Shown: positions 1-7,554, counted from the first letter of the stretch. The stretch is DNA of 10,123 nt from Bryobacterales bacterium (GCA_025456495.1 JALOKO010000092.1:1-10123); one strand, 5' to 3'. Notes: a model not told the origin generated them from the letters alone. Made by a program: numbers and translations.

Positions 1-1
1 G

Positions 2-766
2 TTCATGCTGCAGCGCATGCACCACTTCACCGCCCTGCCCCACGGAATTTTCCTGGTAACCGGCCCGACGGGAAGTGGGAAATCCACCACCCTCTATTCC
101 GCCCTGAAGCGCATCAACCAGACCGACAAGAAAATCATCACCATCGAGGATCCGGTGGAATACCAGATGGACGGCATCAACCAGATCTTCGTCAATCCGC
201 AAATCGGACTGGACTTCGCCACCGGGCTGCGCCACATCGTGCGGCAGGACCCCGACGTGATCATGGTGGGTGAAGTGCGCGACCGCGAGACCGCTGACAT
301 TGCCATCCGCGCCGCGCTTACCGGACACTTCGTCTATTCCACGCTGCACACCAACGATGCCCCCAGCGCCGTCACCCGCCTGCACGACATGGGTGTGGAG
401 AACTACCTGATGAGCAGCACCATTGTCGCCGTGCTGGCCCAACGCCTGGTGCGCATTGTCTGCAGGCATTGCAAGCAACCGGCTGGAACGATTCGCATTG
501 ATGGCGGGCGCGAAATTCCGCATTTCAAGGGCGCCGGCTGCCAGCATTGCTTTGGCCTGGGCTACAGCGGACGCATGGGGATTTTTGAGCTGATGGAACT
601 GAACGACGAAGTACGCGAGTTGATCATGGACAACGCCAACGCCGTGCAATTGGCGGCGGCGGCGCGCAAGCATGGCATGCGCAGCTTGCGCGAGGATGGC
701 TGGGAGAAGGTGGAACGCGGCATGACCTCAGCCGAAGAAGTGATCCGCGTAACGCAGGACCTGTAG
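2..766 (+). CDS. gspE: T2SS assembly ATPase GspE, 3' part (5' end outside window)
   Basis: Cytoplasmic hexameric ATPase that powers pseudopilus assembly. The frame is open from base 2, so the N-terminal domains that bind GspL are missing; what is seen is the C-terminal ATPase domain. Counting from the Met at base 5: Walker A GPTGSGKST at 20-28, Asp box (IITIEDPVEYQ) at 44-54, Walker B region (DPDVIMVGEVRD) at 82-93, His box (STLHTND) at 112-118. A zinc-binding four-cysteine module follows, C153-x2-C156 and C179-x2-C182, then the usual C-terminal end (EEVIRVTQ). All catalytic motifs are intact. The stretch between the two Cys pairs is 22 residues, somewhat short for the family. PilB of type IV pili has the same motifs, but the following gspF and gspG, with the GspG signature, favour GspE. 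gspF starts 23 bases after the stop. Confidence 0.95.
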   Translation, partial: FMLQRMHHFTALPHGIFLVTGPTGSGKSTTLYSALKRINQTDKKIITIEDPVEYQMDGINQIFVNPQIGLDFATGLRHIVRQDPDVIMVGEVRDRETADIAIRAALTGHFVYSTLHTNDAPSAVTRLHDMGVENYLMSSTIVAVLAQRLVRIVCRHCKQPAGTIRIDGGREIPHFKGAGCQHCFGLGYSGRMGIFELMELNDEVRELIMDNANAVQLAAAARKHGMRSLREDGWEKVERGMTSAEEVIRVTQDL

Positions 767-789
767 GCCCAGGACGGAAGGACCAGCAG

Positions 790-1998
790 ATGGCGAGTTA
801 CCACTTCCGGGCCGTCGCCGCCGATGGCAGAACGCGGGCGGGCACGCTGCATGGAGAATCCGAGCGCGATGTGGCGCGCGAACTTCTGCGGCAGGGCCTC
901 ACGCCCGTTTACGTGGGCACGCGCCAGGCCCAGGCTGTCCAATGGAAACTGCCCACCCTGGGTGCCCCCGGCCGCAAGGACGTGCTGTTTTTCACGCAGG
1001 AACTCTCCACTCTGCTGAACGCGGGCGTGCCGTTGGATCGCGCCCTGGCCATCACGTCTGAACTCACTGAGAAGACCCAGTTCCGCTTCCTTGTCAACGA
1101 TGTGCTGCGGCTGGTGAAGGGCGGCAAGTCTCTTGCCGATGCCCTGGCCGCGCATCCCACCCAGTTTTCTGAGTTGTACGTGAACATGGTGCGCGCGGGG
1201 GAAGCCAGTGGCAGCCTGGCGCAGATCTTTGAGCGCCTTTCCACCTTTGAGGAAAGCCGCGACGAACTACGCAACTACATCATTTCGTCCATGGTCTACC
1301 CGGTGCTGTTGATGCTGGTGGGAATCTCCAGTGTCTTCGTGCTGATGAATTTCGTCGTGCCTAAATTTGCCAAGGTCTTTGCGGACGCGCGCATCCAGAT
1401 TCCCACTCCCACACTGGTGATGATTGAGATGTCGAAGTTCTTCCAGGACTATACCTGGCTGGTGTTGCTGCTGGCGGCAGGCGCCATCGCGGCGCACTAC
1501 TACTACGTGCGCACCACTGAGGGACGCATTTGGTGGGACACCTTCAAGCTGCGCATCCCCGTGTTGGGCGACGCCTTGCGCAAGGCCGAGACCGCGCGCT
1601 TTGCACGCGCCATGGCCACGCTGATCGCCAACAGCGTGCCCCTGGTGCAATCCATTCAGATCTCGCGAAATATCCTGGAGAACAAGCGCATGGCCGGTTC
1701 GCTGGATAGCGTGGCCACCGGCATCAAGCGCGGCGAGGGCATCGCCGGCCCCATTCGTCGCACGCAGCAGTTCCCCGCGCTGGCAGGCCATCTGCTGCTG
1801 GTGGGCGAAGAGACGGGCGCGCTGGACGCCATGTTCCTGCGCATGGCTGAGATCTACGAAACGGAAACCAAGGCGGCCATCCGGCGCTTCACGGCGCTCT
1901 TTGAACCGCTTGTTATTCTTGTGATGGGCATCGTGGTGGGAGCCCTCATCCTCACCATGCTGCTTGGCATTACCAGCATCAACGAGGTGGCATTATGA
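790..1998 (+). CDS. gspF: T2SS inner-membrane platform protein GspF
   Basis: Polytopic inner-membrane protein at the centre of the assembly platform, thought to couple GspE to pseudopilin insertion. It has 402 residues, the usual family length. It shows the two repeated T2SSF cytoplasmic domains, about 63-190 and 265-392, with the markers FFTQELSTLLNAGVPLDRAL in the first and ARAMATLIANSVPL plus VGEETGALDAM in the second. Hydrophobic segments lie at about 168-190, 221-240 and 370-394. The start at 790 is supported by GGAAGGA at 776-782, seven bases upstream, and by the typical opening (YHFRAVAADGRTRAGTL). The stop overlaps the start of gspG by four bases (ATGA), implying coupled translation. 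PilC is the type IV pilus relative; the neighbours decide for GspF. Confidence 0.95.
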   Translation: MASYHFRAVAADGRTRAGTLHGESERDVARELLRQGLTPVYVGTRQAQAVQWKLPTLGAPGRKDVLFFTQELSTLLNAGVPLDRALAITSELTEKTQFRFLVNDVLRLVKGGKSLADALAAHPTQFSELYVNMVRAGEASGSLAQIFERLSTFEESRDELRNYIISSMVYPVLLMLVGISSVFVLMNFVVPKFAKVFADARIQIPTPTLVMIEMSKFFQDYTWLVLLLAAGAIAAHYYYVRTTEGRIWWDTFKLRIPVLGDALRKAETARFARAMATLIANSVPLVQSIQISRNILENKRMAGSLDSVATGIKRGEGIAGPIRRTQQFPALAGHLLLVGEETGALDAMFLRMAEIYETETKAAIRRFTALFEPLVILVMGIVVGALILTMLLGITSINEVAL

Positions 1999-2459
1999 CG
2001 AACTTTTTCCTGCCAGCAAAGCCTTCTCGGCGTCGGCGGGCAACCGGCCAGGCGGGCATCACGCTGATTGAAATGTTGGTGGTGATGACCATCATCGCCC
2101 TGTTCGCCACGCTGGTGGGTCCGCGCCTGCTGAACCAGGGCGATAAGGCTCGCGTCACCAAAGCGCGGGCTGACATTGCGGGCCTCAAGACCGCCCTGAA
2201 CATGTACAAGCTGGACACCGGCGTCTTTCCGTCGACGGAGCAGGGCCTGAAGGCGCTGGAAACTCCACCGCAGGGAGTAAAGAACTGGCAGGGGCCGTAC
2301 CTGTCTGAAGAACTGGTGATGGACCCTTGGGGCAACCCCTATGACTATCGCTTCCCCGGCCAGCGCGGCAACGAACCCGACATCCTCTCCTATGGCGCCG
2401 ATGGCACGCCCGGTGGAGACGACCTGAACGCGGACATCGTGAGTTGGAAGACGAACTAA
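1995..2459 (+). CDS. gspG: T2SS major pseudopilin GspG
   Basis: Main subunit of the periplasmic pseudopilus. It has 154 residues. A basic leader (RRRR at 12-15) ends at G21, followed by ITLIEMLVV, so cleavage should leave Ile22 at +1 and Glu26 at +5, the residue required for assembly. The hydrophobic helix runs about 22-43. GspG signatures follow: YKLDTGVFPSTEQGLKALE (71-89), DPWGNPYDYRFPG (110-122), and an acidic glycine-rich loop (129-148) that corresponds to the calcium-binding loop of known GspG proteins. The mature protein begins with Ile instead of the more common Phe. GAGG at 1984-1987 sits seven bases before the start, and the start overlaps the gspF stop by four bases. The stop codon lies in the first copy of a 27-bp tandem duplication, which leaves the protein unchanged. 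Confidence 0.96.
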   Translation: MTNFFLPAKPSRRRRATGQAGITLIEMLVVMTIIALFATLVGPRLLNQGDKARVTKARADIAGLKTALNMYKLDTGVFPSTEQGLKALETPPQGVKNWQGPYLSEELVMDPWGNPYDYRFPGQRGNEPDILSYGADGTPGGDDLNADIVSWKTN

Positions 2460-2496
2460 GCGGGTTGGAGTTGGAAGACGAACTAAGCGGGTTGGA
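2441..2496 (+). repeat. Perfect 27-bp tandem duplication over the gspG stop codon
   Basis: Bases 2441-2467 are repeated exactly at 2468-2494, and two more bases continue the match. Each copy spans the last codons of gspG (Trp-Lys-Thr-Asn in the gspG frame) and its TAA stop plus eight bases. Because 27 is divisible by three, the second TAA (2484-2486) is in the same frame as the first. The identity of the copies suggests a recent slippage or replication event. Confidence 0.95.
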
Positions 2497-2525
2497 CACG
2501 CCCATCGCGCGCGTTGGCCGGGAAT

Positions 2526-2542
2526 GCCGCAACCCGTGCGGC
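2526..2542 (+). other. Small GC-rich hairpin in the gspG-gspH gap
   Basis: GCCGCA (2526-2531) and TGCGGC (2537-2542) form a 6-bp stem with a 5-base loop, extendable by one G-U pair. No run of T follows, so it is not a classical terminator. It lies in the largest gap of the cluster, just after the major pseudopilin gene, where an mRNA-stabilising or processing element could uncouple gspG dosage from the minor pseudopilins. A 6-bp stem can also occur by chance in DNA this GC-rich. Confidence 0.35.
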
Positions 2543-2584
2543 GATCCGCGCCCCGCGCAACTGGCGGAAGCCCTCACCGCCACC

Positions 2585-3154
2585 ATGGATTTCACGGCAA
2601 TGCGTCCCCTCCATTCCGCTCCGCAATCCGGCAGGAAGTTCCAGGCTGGCGTCACGTTGATGGAGATGCTGGTAGTGGTGGTGCTCATCTCGCTGTTAGT
2701 GGGAATTGCCGTGCCCTCCTTTCAGGCGGGGCTTCCGTCTATCCGGCTTCACAGCGCGTCCTCATCCGTAGCGCAGTTCCTCAGCGCGGCGCGGAACCAG
2801 GTGGAGCGCGTGCAGCGACCTGTGGTCCTGCGCGTCTCGCCCGACCGCGGCACGCTGAGCTTTCAGAGCGTGGATGCCGTCGGGCGCCGTCATGCGGTGA
2901 GCGAGGAAGTGGCCATGCCCAACGGTGTCAGCATTCAAGCAGTGTTCCCCGCCGCGCCCGGCATGGAGCGCGCCACCCGCGAGTTCCTGCTTTTCCCCGG
3001 CGGCGGGTTGCCCGCCTTCGCCATCCTGCTGGGCAACGAGCGTGGCGCCCAACGCTGGGTGTCCCTTGACCCCATCACGTACGTGCCCCTGATTGCCGCC
3101 ATCGCCCCGCCAATGGCCGCCAACGACCAGTCCTCCGCGGGAGCCGCCCCATGA
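2585..3154 (+). CDS. gspH: T2SS minor pseudopilin GspH
   Basis: Minor pseudopilin of the pseudopilus tip. With the ATG at 2585 it has 189 residues: a leader of 22 residues ending in A-G, cleavage before Val23 (VTLMEMLVVVV), Glu27 at +5 and a hydrophobic helix to about 44. The C-terminal part has the GspH/FimT pattern: an N-terminal helix with ASSSVAQFLSAARNQVERVQ, beta-rich middle, and a FLLFPGGGLPAFAIL motif followed by RWVSLDPITYVPLI. The start is not certain: ATG at 2600 would also give a proper leader (17 residues), and the best ribosome site (GGCGGAAG, 2563-2570) is rather far, 14 bases from 2585. Unlike the other genes, it is separated from its upstream neighbour, by 125 bases. Its stop overlaps the gspI start (ATGA). 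Confidence 0.87.
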   Translation: MDFTAMRPLHSAPQSGRKFQAGVTLMEMLVVVVLISLLVGIAVPSFQAGLPSIRLHSASSSVAQFLSAARNQVERVQRPVVLRVSPDRGTLSFQSVDAVGRRHAVSEEVAMPNGVSIQAVFPAAPGMERATREFLLFPGGGLPAFAILLGNERGAQRWVSLDPITYVPLIAAIAPPMAANDQSSAGAAP

Positions 3155-3609
3155 AGCGCCGCTCGCACGTGCCCGTCAAGGGCCGTCGTCAGCGCGGCTT
3201 CACTTTGCTGGAGGCCATGGTGGCCACGCTGATTATGGCCATCGCCGTGGTGGGCCTGCTCAGCAACATCTCCACCTCGTTGAACAACGCATCCCGCCTG
3301 GCCGACTATGACCAGGCGGCCCTGCTGGCCAAGCGTCAGATGGAACAGTTGATGTCCATGCCCTTGCAACCCGGCCAGCCCTACAGTGGGACCTTCCCAC
3401 GCACCAGCGATACAGACTTACAGGCCGGCTGGCAAGCGCGCGTGGAGCCCTTTGAGGCCAATCCCACGGGTATGGGCGCGGTGCTGGATCGCATTGTGCT
3501 GCAGGTCTGGTGGATTCGCAACGGCCAACGCCGCGTGATGGAACTGGAGACGTTGAAGGCGGTAATCCCCACCGATGGCGTCGGCGCCGGAAGGGTCCCC
3601 AATGGCTAG
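3151..3609 (+). CDS. gspI: T2SS minor pseudopilin GspI
   Basis: Minor pseudopilin, thought to form the tip complex with GspJ and GspK. It has 152 residues, a little longer than typical GspI. The basic leader ends at G16 and is followed by FTLLEAMVATLIMA, the characteristic GspI opening, with Phe17 at +1 and Glu21 at +5. The short globular domain has the expected order: AALLAKRQMEQLM helix (about 52-64), a W-x-x-x-V strand (QAGWQARVEP), and a VLQVWWIRNGQRRVMELETL strand pair. GGGAG at 3139-3143 lies seven bases before the ATG, and the start overlaps the gspH stop by four bases. Confidence 0.93.
   Translation: MKRRSHVPVKGRRQRGFTLLEAMVATLIMAIAVVGLLSNISTSLNNASRLADYDQAALLAKRQMEQLMSMPLQPGQPYSGTFPRTSDTDLQAGWQARVEPFEANPTGMGAVLDRIVLQVWWIRNGQRRVMELETLKAVIPTDGVGAGRVPNG
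3589..3595 (+). promoter_or_regulatory. Ribosome-binding site that fixes the gspJ start
   Basis: GGAAGGG lies six bases before the ATG at 3602. The other in-frame ATG, at 3575, has no such site and would add nine residues in front of the basic prepilin leader, so 3602 is the preferred start. Confidence 0.75.
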
Positions 3610-4363
3610 GCGGCGACACACATCCCGTCTGCGTCAGCGCGGCCTCACCCTGATGGAGGTGCTGATTGCGGTTACCCTGGTGGCCCTGTTGATGGTGGGC
3701 GTCTCCACCGCGCTGGGCATCGGGTTACGCGCCATGGAACGGGGTAACGGTCGACTGGAACTCAATCGCCGGGTGGTGCGCACCCAGCAGATCCTTGAGC
3801 AGCAGATCCTGCACCTCACACCCTCAGTCGCGTCGTGCATTCTGGCGTCGCCCGAAACGCCGGTACAGATGCCCTTCTTCCAGGGGGAGCCGCTGGCGAT
3901 GCGCTTCGTCTCCACCTATTCCATGCGCGATGGCGCGCGCGGCTTCCCACGCATCATCGAACTCACCGCCATTCCGGATGACGCCCGACGGCAGCCCCCC
4001 GGGGTTCGCTTGATCGTGAACGAACTGCCCTATCTGGGTCCGCTCAGCACGGGTAGGCTGTGCGCCGGATTGCAGCCCGATGCCGCCACCGGGCTTTCCG
4101 TTCCCGTGTTCGCGCCGGTTCAAGCCATGCCCATGTCCTTCGTGTTGGCTGACCGTCTGCTGCGCGTCCGATTTCGGTATCTGGCCTTGCGGCCACCGCC
4201 CCTCGGTCAGGAGTGGCTGGACCGCTGGGTGTTCCCTGAACTGCCCGAGGCCATTGCTGTTGACCTGCAGCCGTTGCCCGGTGAGACGGCGGGCGTCCAA
4301 CCGGTCTCGCTGGTGTTGCCTCTTCGCGTGGATCGCCTGCCAGGGAAGAAGTATGCTGACTAG
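3602..4363 (+). CDS. gspJ: T2SS minor pseudopilin GspJ
   Basis: Minor pseudopilin of the tip complex. It has 253 residues, at the long end for GspJ. A 14-residue basic leader (MARRRHTSRLRQRG) is followed by LTLMEVLIAVTLVALL, giving Leu15 at +1 and Glu19 at +5. The helix continues with ELNRRVVRTQQILEQQI as in the family. Near the C-terminus the pattern VRFRYL (189-194), a WLDRWVFPELPEAIAVDL stretch (205-222) and a final beta strand (VSLVLPLRVDRL) match GspJ. Two cysteines, C79 and C154, could form a disulfide in the periplasm; this is inference. The gene overlaps gspI by eight bases and gspK by eleven. Confidence 0.92.
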   Translation: MARRRHTSRLRQRGLTLMEVLIAVTLVALLMVGVSTALGIGLRAMERGNGRLELNRRVVRTQQILEQQILHLTPSVASCILASPETPVQMPFFQGEPLAMRFVSTYSMRDGARGFPRIIELTAIPDDARRQPPGVRLIVNELPYLGPLSTGRLCAGLQPDAATGLSVPVFAPVQAMPMSFVLADRLLRVRFRYLALRPPPLGQEWLDRWVFPELPEAIAVDLQPLPGETAGVQPVSLVLPLRVDRLPGKKYAD

Positions 4364-5534
4364 CCACCCGCATGCCCATGAACCCCGCGACGGCGGAATC
4401 TCGCAAGGCGGAATCTCGCAAGGCAGAATCTCGCGTGGCCGGGCTTCGCGCGGAGGGGCACTGCTGGCCGTCCTCTGGCTGGTGGCCGCCCTTTCCGCCA
4501 TCGCCCTCACCATCGCCGCTACGGTGCGCGCGGAAGTAGAGCTCAGCGCCATTCACTCTGAGGGTGTCCGCGCGTATTTCCTGGCCCGTGCCGGGGTGGA
4601 GCGCGCCGCGCTCTGGGTGCAGTGGGGCGCCAACCAGACGGCGCCTGAGAGCGGCGCCCCCGCGCCTACGGGCCCTTCGTTTTACCGAGGCGTGCGCTCC
4701 CTGGCCTTCGTTTTCCCCTTCGGCGACGTGGTGGTGGATGTCATTCCGGAGGCCTCAAAACTGGACATCAATCGCGTACCGGTTGCCGAACTGGCGCTGC
4801 TGTTTCAGGCCCTGGGCGCCTCCCCCATGGAGGCCGCCGAACTTGCGGTGGCCGTGGAGCACTGGCGCAGCCCCGCCACCGCCGCCTCTGCCCTGGATGC
4901 GTTTTACCTCAGCCGCAAACCGTCTTTTCCCGCGCGGCAGGCGTCTCTGGAAAATGTAGAGGAATTGCTGCTGGTGCGCGGAATCACTCCAGAGATGTTC
5001 TATGGCGCCTACGTGCCTGTGGGTACGGTGGGAACCGTGGTGCTGCCCGGCCCTGACGATGGGCTGGCTGACGCGTCCGCGCCCCTGCCACCCACCGCCA
5101 ACTTCCCCCAGGGCCTGCCCCCCAGGGAGGCCTCGCAGCGTCCGCTGGTTTGGCGCGGCGGCCTGCGTGACTGCGTTTCGGTGTTCGGGGCCGTCACCAC
5201 GGTGGATATCAACTGGGCTGAGCCCGCCGTGCTGCTGGCGCTGGAAATCCCGCCCCCGGTGGTTGCCGCCATCGTCACCCGCCGCGCGCTGGCGCCCTTC
5301 GTCGACGAGGCCGACATCCAGTCACTGGGCGTAGGCGATGTTGCTGGCCTGGCCCGGCTGCGCGTGGGCGGCAGATCCCAGTACACCCTGCGCTCCACAG
5401 CGCGGTTGCGTTCCGCCGATGGACGCCCCTCTGACCTGCAGCGCAGCGTCGCCGCAGTGGTTGACTTGAACGAGGTGTCCGGGGATCGCCCCTTCACCAC
5501 TCTTCGCTGGTACGACTCGGCATGGAAACAATAG
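4353..5534 (+). CDS. gspK: T2SS pseudopilus tip protein GspK
   Basis: Large minor pseudopilin that caps the pseudopilus. It has 393 residues. The leader is unusually long (34 residues) and contains a pentapeptide repeat; it ends in RASRG, followed by GALLAVLWLVAALSA, the usual GspK opening. As in other GspK proteins there is no Glu at +5. The periplasmic part has two helix-hairpin-helix-like segments: KLDINRVPVAELALLFQALG (136-155) and TVDINWAEPAVLLALEIPP (283-301), the latter corresponding to the family's VNxNTA motif. LENVEELLLVRGITPEMFYG (199-218) is also typical. The open frame extends back to 4080, but that region is gspJ coding sequence in another frame. GGGAAG lies just upstream of 4353, and the gene overlaps gspJ by 11 bases and gspL by 13. 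Confidence 0.93.
   Translation: MLTSHPHAHEPRDGGISQGGISQGRISRGRASRGGALLAVLWLVAALSAIALTIAATVRAEVELSAIHSEGVRAYFLARAGVERAALWVQWGANQTAPESGAPAPTGPSFYRGVRSLAFVFPFGDVVVDVIPEASKLDINRVPVAELALLFQALGASPMEAAELAVAVEHWRSPATAASALDAFYLSRKPSFPARQASLENVEELLLVRGITPEMFYGAYVPVGTVGTVVLPGPDDGLADASAPLPPTANFPQGLPPREASQRPLVWRGGLRDCVSVFGAVTTVDINWAEPAVLLALEIPPPVVAAIVTRRALAPFVDEADIQSLGVGDVAGLARLRVGGRSQYTLRSTARLRSADGRPSDLQRSVAAVVDLNEVSGDRPFTTLRWYDSAWKQ
4392..4451 (+). repeat. 15-bp tandem repeat (four units) in the GspK leader
   Basis: Two identical 15-bp units (4392-4406 and 4407-4421) are followed by two diverged ones (4422-4436, with three changes, and 4437-4451). In the gspK frame they encode GGISQ, GGISQ, GRISR and GRASR. 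The period keeps the frame, so changes in copy number would only lengthen or shorten the cytoplasmic leader that is removed by the prepilin peptidase. Confidence 0.9.
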
Positions 5535-6922
5535 CGTCCCCGCCCCTGCCATCCGCCCCTCCGCCGGACGCCGCCACGGCCGTCGGCCCCCGCCTGCCCC
5601 CACCTTCCTGGTGGCGCAGGCTGCTGCAGAGCGGGACCGGGCTGGCCATCGCCATTCACCACGGCCACCTGGATGTGATGGTGGCCCGCGTGCGTCCGTC
5701 CGGCGTGCGTCTGGTGGGATGGAAGCGTTTCGAGAATGTTGCCGATAGCCCTGCCGCCACGGTAGGAGCAGACATCCAGCGCTTCCTGAAACAGTTGGGC
5801 GCCGCCCACCTGGCCGCGCACGTCCTGCTGCCGCGAGAGGCAACCATCGTGCGCACCGTGCAACTGCCCGGCGTCCCGGATAAGGACCTCACAGCCGCGC
5901 TGGACCTGCAATTGGAATCCCTGCACCCCTACGACGCCCAACCCGTCGCCTTTGGCGCCATGCGGATTGGCAAAACCAGCGCCGTTCTGGTGGGCATCTG
6001 TCGCGAAGAGTTCCTGAACCAGTGGCTGGCCTTCTTCACTGAGGCCGGCATCAAGCTGAGTTCCCTGCGCATCACCACCGATGTTGTCCGTGCGGCGGTC
6101 CGCGTGCTTCGTACCCCACCCACTGGCTTCCTGACACGCGTGCCGGTAAGCGGCGACGTGGATGCGGTGGAGTTGTACGGCGAAAGCCCCGCCCGCCCCG
6201 TTTACAGCGCGCTGCTGTACGCGCCCCCAGCCCAGGCCGTCACGCGCGCCTTCTCAGAGTTGCGTCTGGATGCGACGGATGCCCAGCCGCCAGATTCCGG
6301 CGAACTGGAGTCCCTGCTGGCCGCGCCGGAAACTCGGGCCGAGGCAGAGGTGGCCCGCGAACACCTCGCCCTGTACGCCACCGCCCTCGCCGCCGCAAGC
6401 GCCTTCCCCGCGCCTTCGGTGAACCTGCTTGCACCGGAACTACGTAAGGGCAGCAACTGGGCGCTGGTGTTGCCCACGCTGGTGCTGGCCGTGGTGGTGG
6501 GGCTGGTGGGCCTGGCCTTCTGGCTCCAACAGGGATGGCAGCAACGCGAGTACGCCCAGCGCCTGCAAGGCGAGATTCGCCTGCTGGAAAAGCAGGTCGC
6601 CCTGGGCCGACGTCTGGATGATGAGGGCGAAAAGCTGCAACTGCGCCTGGAGCACATTCGGTCTTTCCGCCAGCGCACCCCCGATGACCTGAAGGCCCTG
6701 ATGGAGCTCACCACTGTGCTGCCCGATTCGGCCTGGGTGATGCAATTGGAACTGAACGCCGATGGCGCCACCTTGGCCGGGGAGTCAAAGCAGGCCAGCG
6801 ATCTGTTGCGCCTGCTGGACGGCAGTCCCGCCTTCACCGGTTCGCAATTCTCAACCCCCTTGCAGCGCTCAGCCGACGGGGAAATCTTCCGCATCCGCAC
6901 CAACCGGGAGCGTGCCGAATGA
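5522..6922 (+). CDS. gspL: T2SS inner-membrane platform protein GspL (PilM-like and PilN-like halves)
   Basis: Bitopic protein that recruits GspE to the platform. It has 466 residues. After a proline-rich start (about 7-29), residues about 38-305 look like the actin-like cytoplasmic domain shared by GspL and PilM, beginning GTGLAIAIHHGHLDVMVARV and ending in VNLLAPELR. One membrane segment follows at about 313-335, then a coiled-coil-prone stretch (340-382) and a PilN-like periplasmic domain with LMELTTVLPDSAWVMQLEL (392-411), a GATLAGES turn and SPAFTGSQF (435-443). GspL is thus seen as the fusion of what type IV pili encode as PilM and PilN. I find no convincing ribosome site before the ATG at 5522; the 13-base overlap with gspK suggests translational coupling. 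It ends in an ATGA overlap with gspM. Confidence 0.9.
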   Translation: METIASPPLPSAPPPDAATAVGPRLPPPSWWRRLLQSGTGLAIAIHHGHLDVMVARVRPSGVRLVGWKRFENVADSPAATVGADIQRFLKQLGAAHLAAHVLLPREATIVRTVQLPGVPDKDLTAALDLQLESLHPYDAQPVAFGAMRIGKTSAVLVGICREEFLNQWLAFFTEAGIKLSSLRITTDVVRAAVRVLRTPPTGFLTRVPVSGDVDAVELYGESPARPVYSALLYAPPAQAVTRAFSELRLDATDAQPPDSGELESLLAAPETRAEAEVAREHLALYATALAAASAFPAPSVNLLAPELRKGSNWALVLPTLVLAVVVGLVGLAFWLQQGWQQREYAQRLQGEIRLLEKQVALGRRLDDEGEKLQLRLEHIRSFRQRTPDDLKALMELTTVLPDSAWVMQLELNADGATLAGESKQASDLLRLLDGSPAFTGSQFSTPLQRSADGEIFRIRTNRERAE

Positions 6923-7554
6923 GCCGCCCCATCAACGGCGCCAGCGCATCCGGCGGCGGCCTCAGCAGCCGCGACCGCCGCGCTCTCGCTCTACTGCTGT
7001 TGGTGCTGCTGGCTACCACCGCGTGGTATTTCCTGGCTGAGGACGCAGCGTTGGCGCCCGCGCCGGAAACTGCCCTCGCCCTGCCGCTTCCCGTGATGGA
7101 GAAGCGCTTGGTTACCCTGCGCCAGCAAGCGGCCCTGAACCCGTCCAAGGAGGGCGTGCGCGAAGTGCTGCTCCAGGCCGTCGAGGAACGCGAACAGAAA
7201 CTCCTGCGTGCTGACACCGCCCAACAGGTGCAGGCCCAACTGCTGGCCAAGGTGCGCGGCGTGATGGAAGCGCAGGACCCGCCCTTGCGCGCCACCCAAT
7301 CTGAGTTGGGCGCCATCTCGCGGCTTGGGGACGAGTACGGCGAAGTGGCCGTCACCGTGGGTTTCAACTGCGCCATTGAGCAGATGGTGAATCTGCTGGC
7401 TGACCTTTCCGCACTCGAAGAACTCATCGCAACCCGCCAGATTAACGTCGCCATGGCGGATCGCGCCAAGAAAACGCTCAACGTCCGGCTCACAGTCACG
7501 GGCCTCATGCCCGTGGAACTGGCGCCGGAAGCCAATGGAGGATTCCGTCCATGA
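6919..7554 (+). CDS. gspM: T2SS inner-membrane platform protein GspM
   Basis: Bitopic partner of GspL in the inner-membrane platform, related to PilO. It has 211 residues: a short cytoplasmic tail, one membrane helix at about 21-39, a periplasmic helical, Gln/Glu-rich region (58-120) and a ferredoxin-like C-terminal domain (about 130-200) with the sequence EVAVTVGFNCAIEQMVNLLA followed by LNVRLTVTGLMPV. This looks like the PilO-like GspM subgroup, not the shorter enterobacterial form. GGGAG at 6906-6910 lies eight bases before the ATG. It overlaps gspL and the following gspC-like gene by four bases each (ATGA). GspM is poorly conserved, so the call rests on position, topology and fold pattern together. 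Confidence 0.85.
   Translation: MSRPINGASASGGGLSSRDRRALALLLLVLLATTAWYFLAEDAALAPAPETALALPLPVMEKRLVTLRQQAALNPSKEGVREVLLQAVEEREQKLLRADTAQQVQAQLLAKVRGVMEAQDPPLRATQSELGAISRLGDEYGEVAVTVGFNCAIEQMVNLLADLSALEELIATRQINVAMADRAKKTLNVRLTVTGLMPVELAPEANGGFRP

Noticed and set aside
2..1998. Type IV pilus identity (pilB, pilC) for the first two genes
   Set aside because: The next gene has the GspG signatures, followed by the full set of minor pseudopilins and GspK, which mark a T2SS.
2444..2584. Upstream extension of gspH from TTG 2444, with a doubled ELEDELSGL peptide
   Set aside because: It would give a leader of about 69 residues before the prepilin cleavage site. The peptide repeat is only the gspG-end duplication read in another frame.
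3575..3601. Earlier ATG for gspJ
   Set aside because: No ribosome site before it, whereas GGAAGGG is correctly placed for ATG 3602.
4080..4352. Upstream extension of the gspK frame
   Set aside because: It lies inside gspJ in another frame and has Cys/Arg/Pro-rich composition; ATG 4353 with its ribosome site gives a proper GspK leader.
5009..5941. 310-codon - strand frame opposite gspK and gspL
   Set aside because: Shadow of GC-rich coding sequence; no domain and no ribosome site seen.
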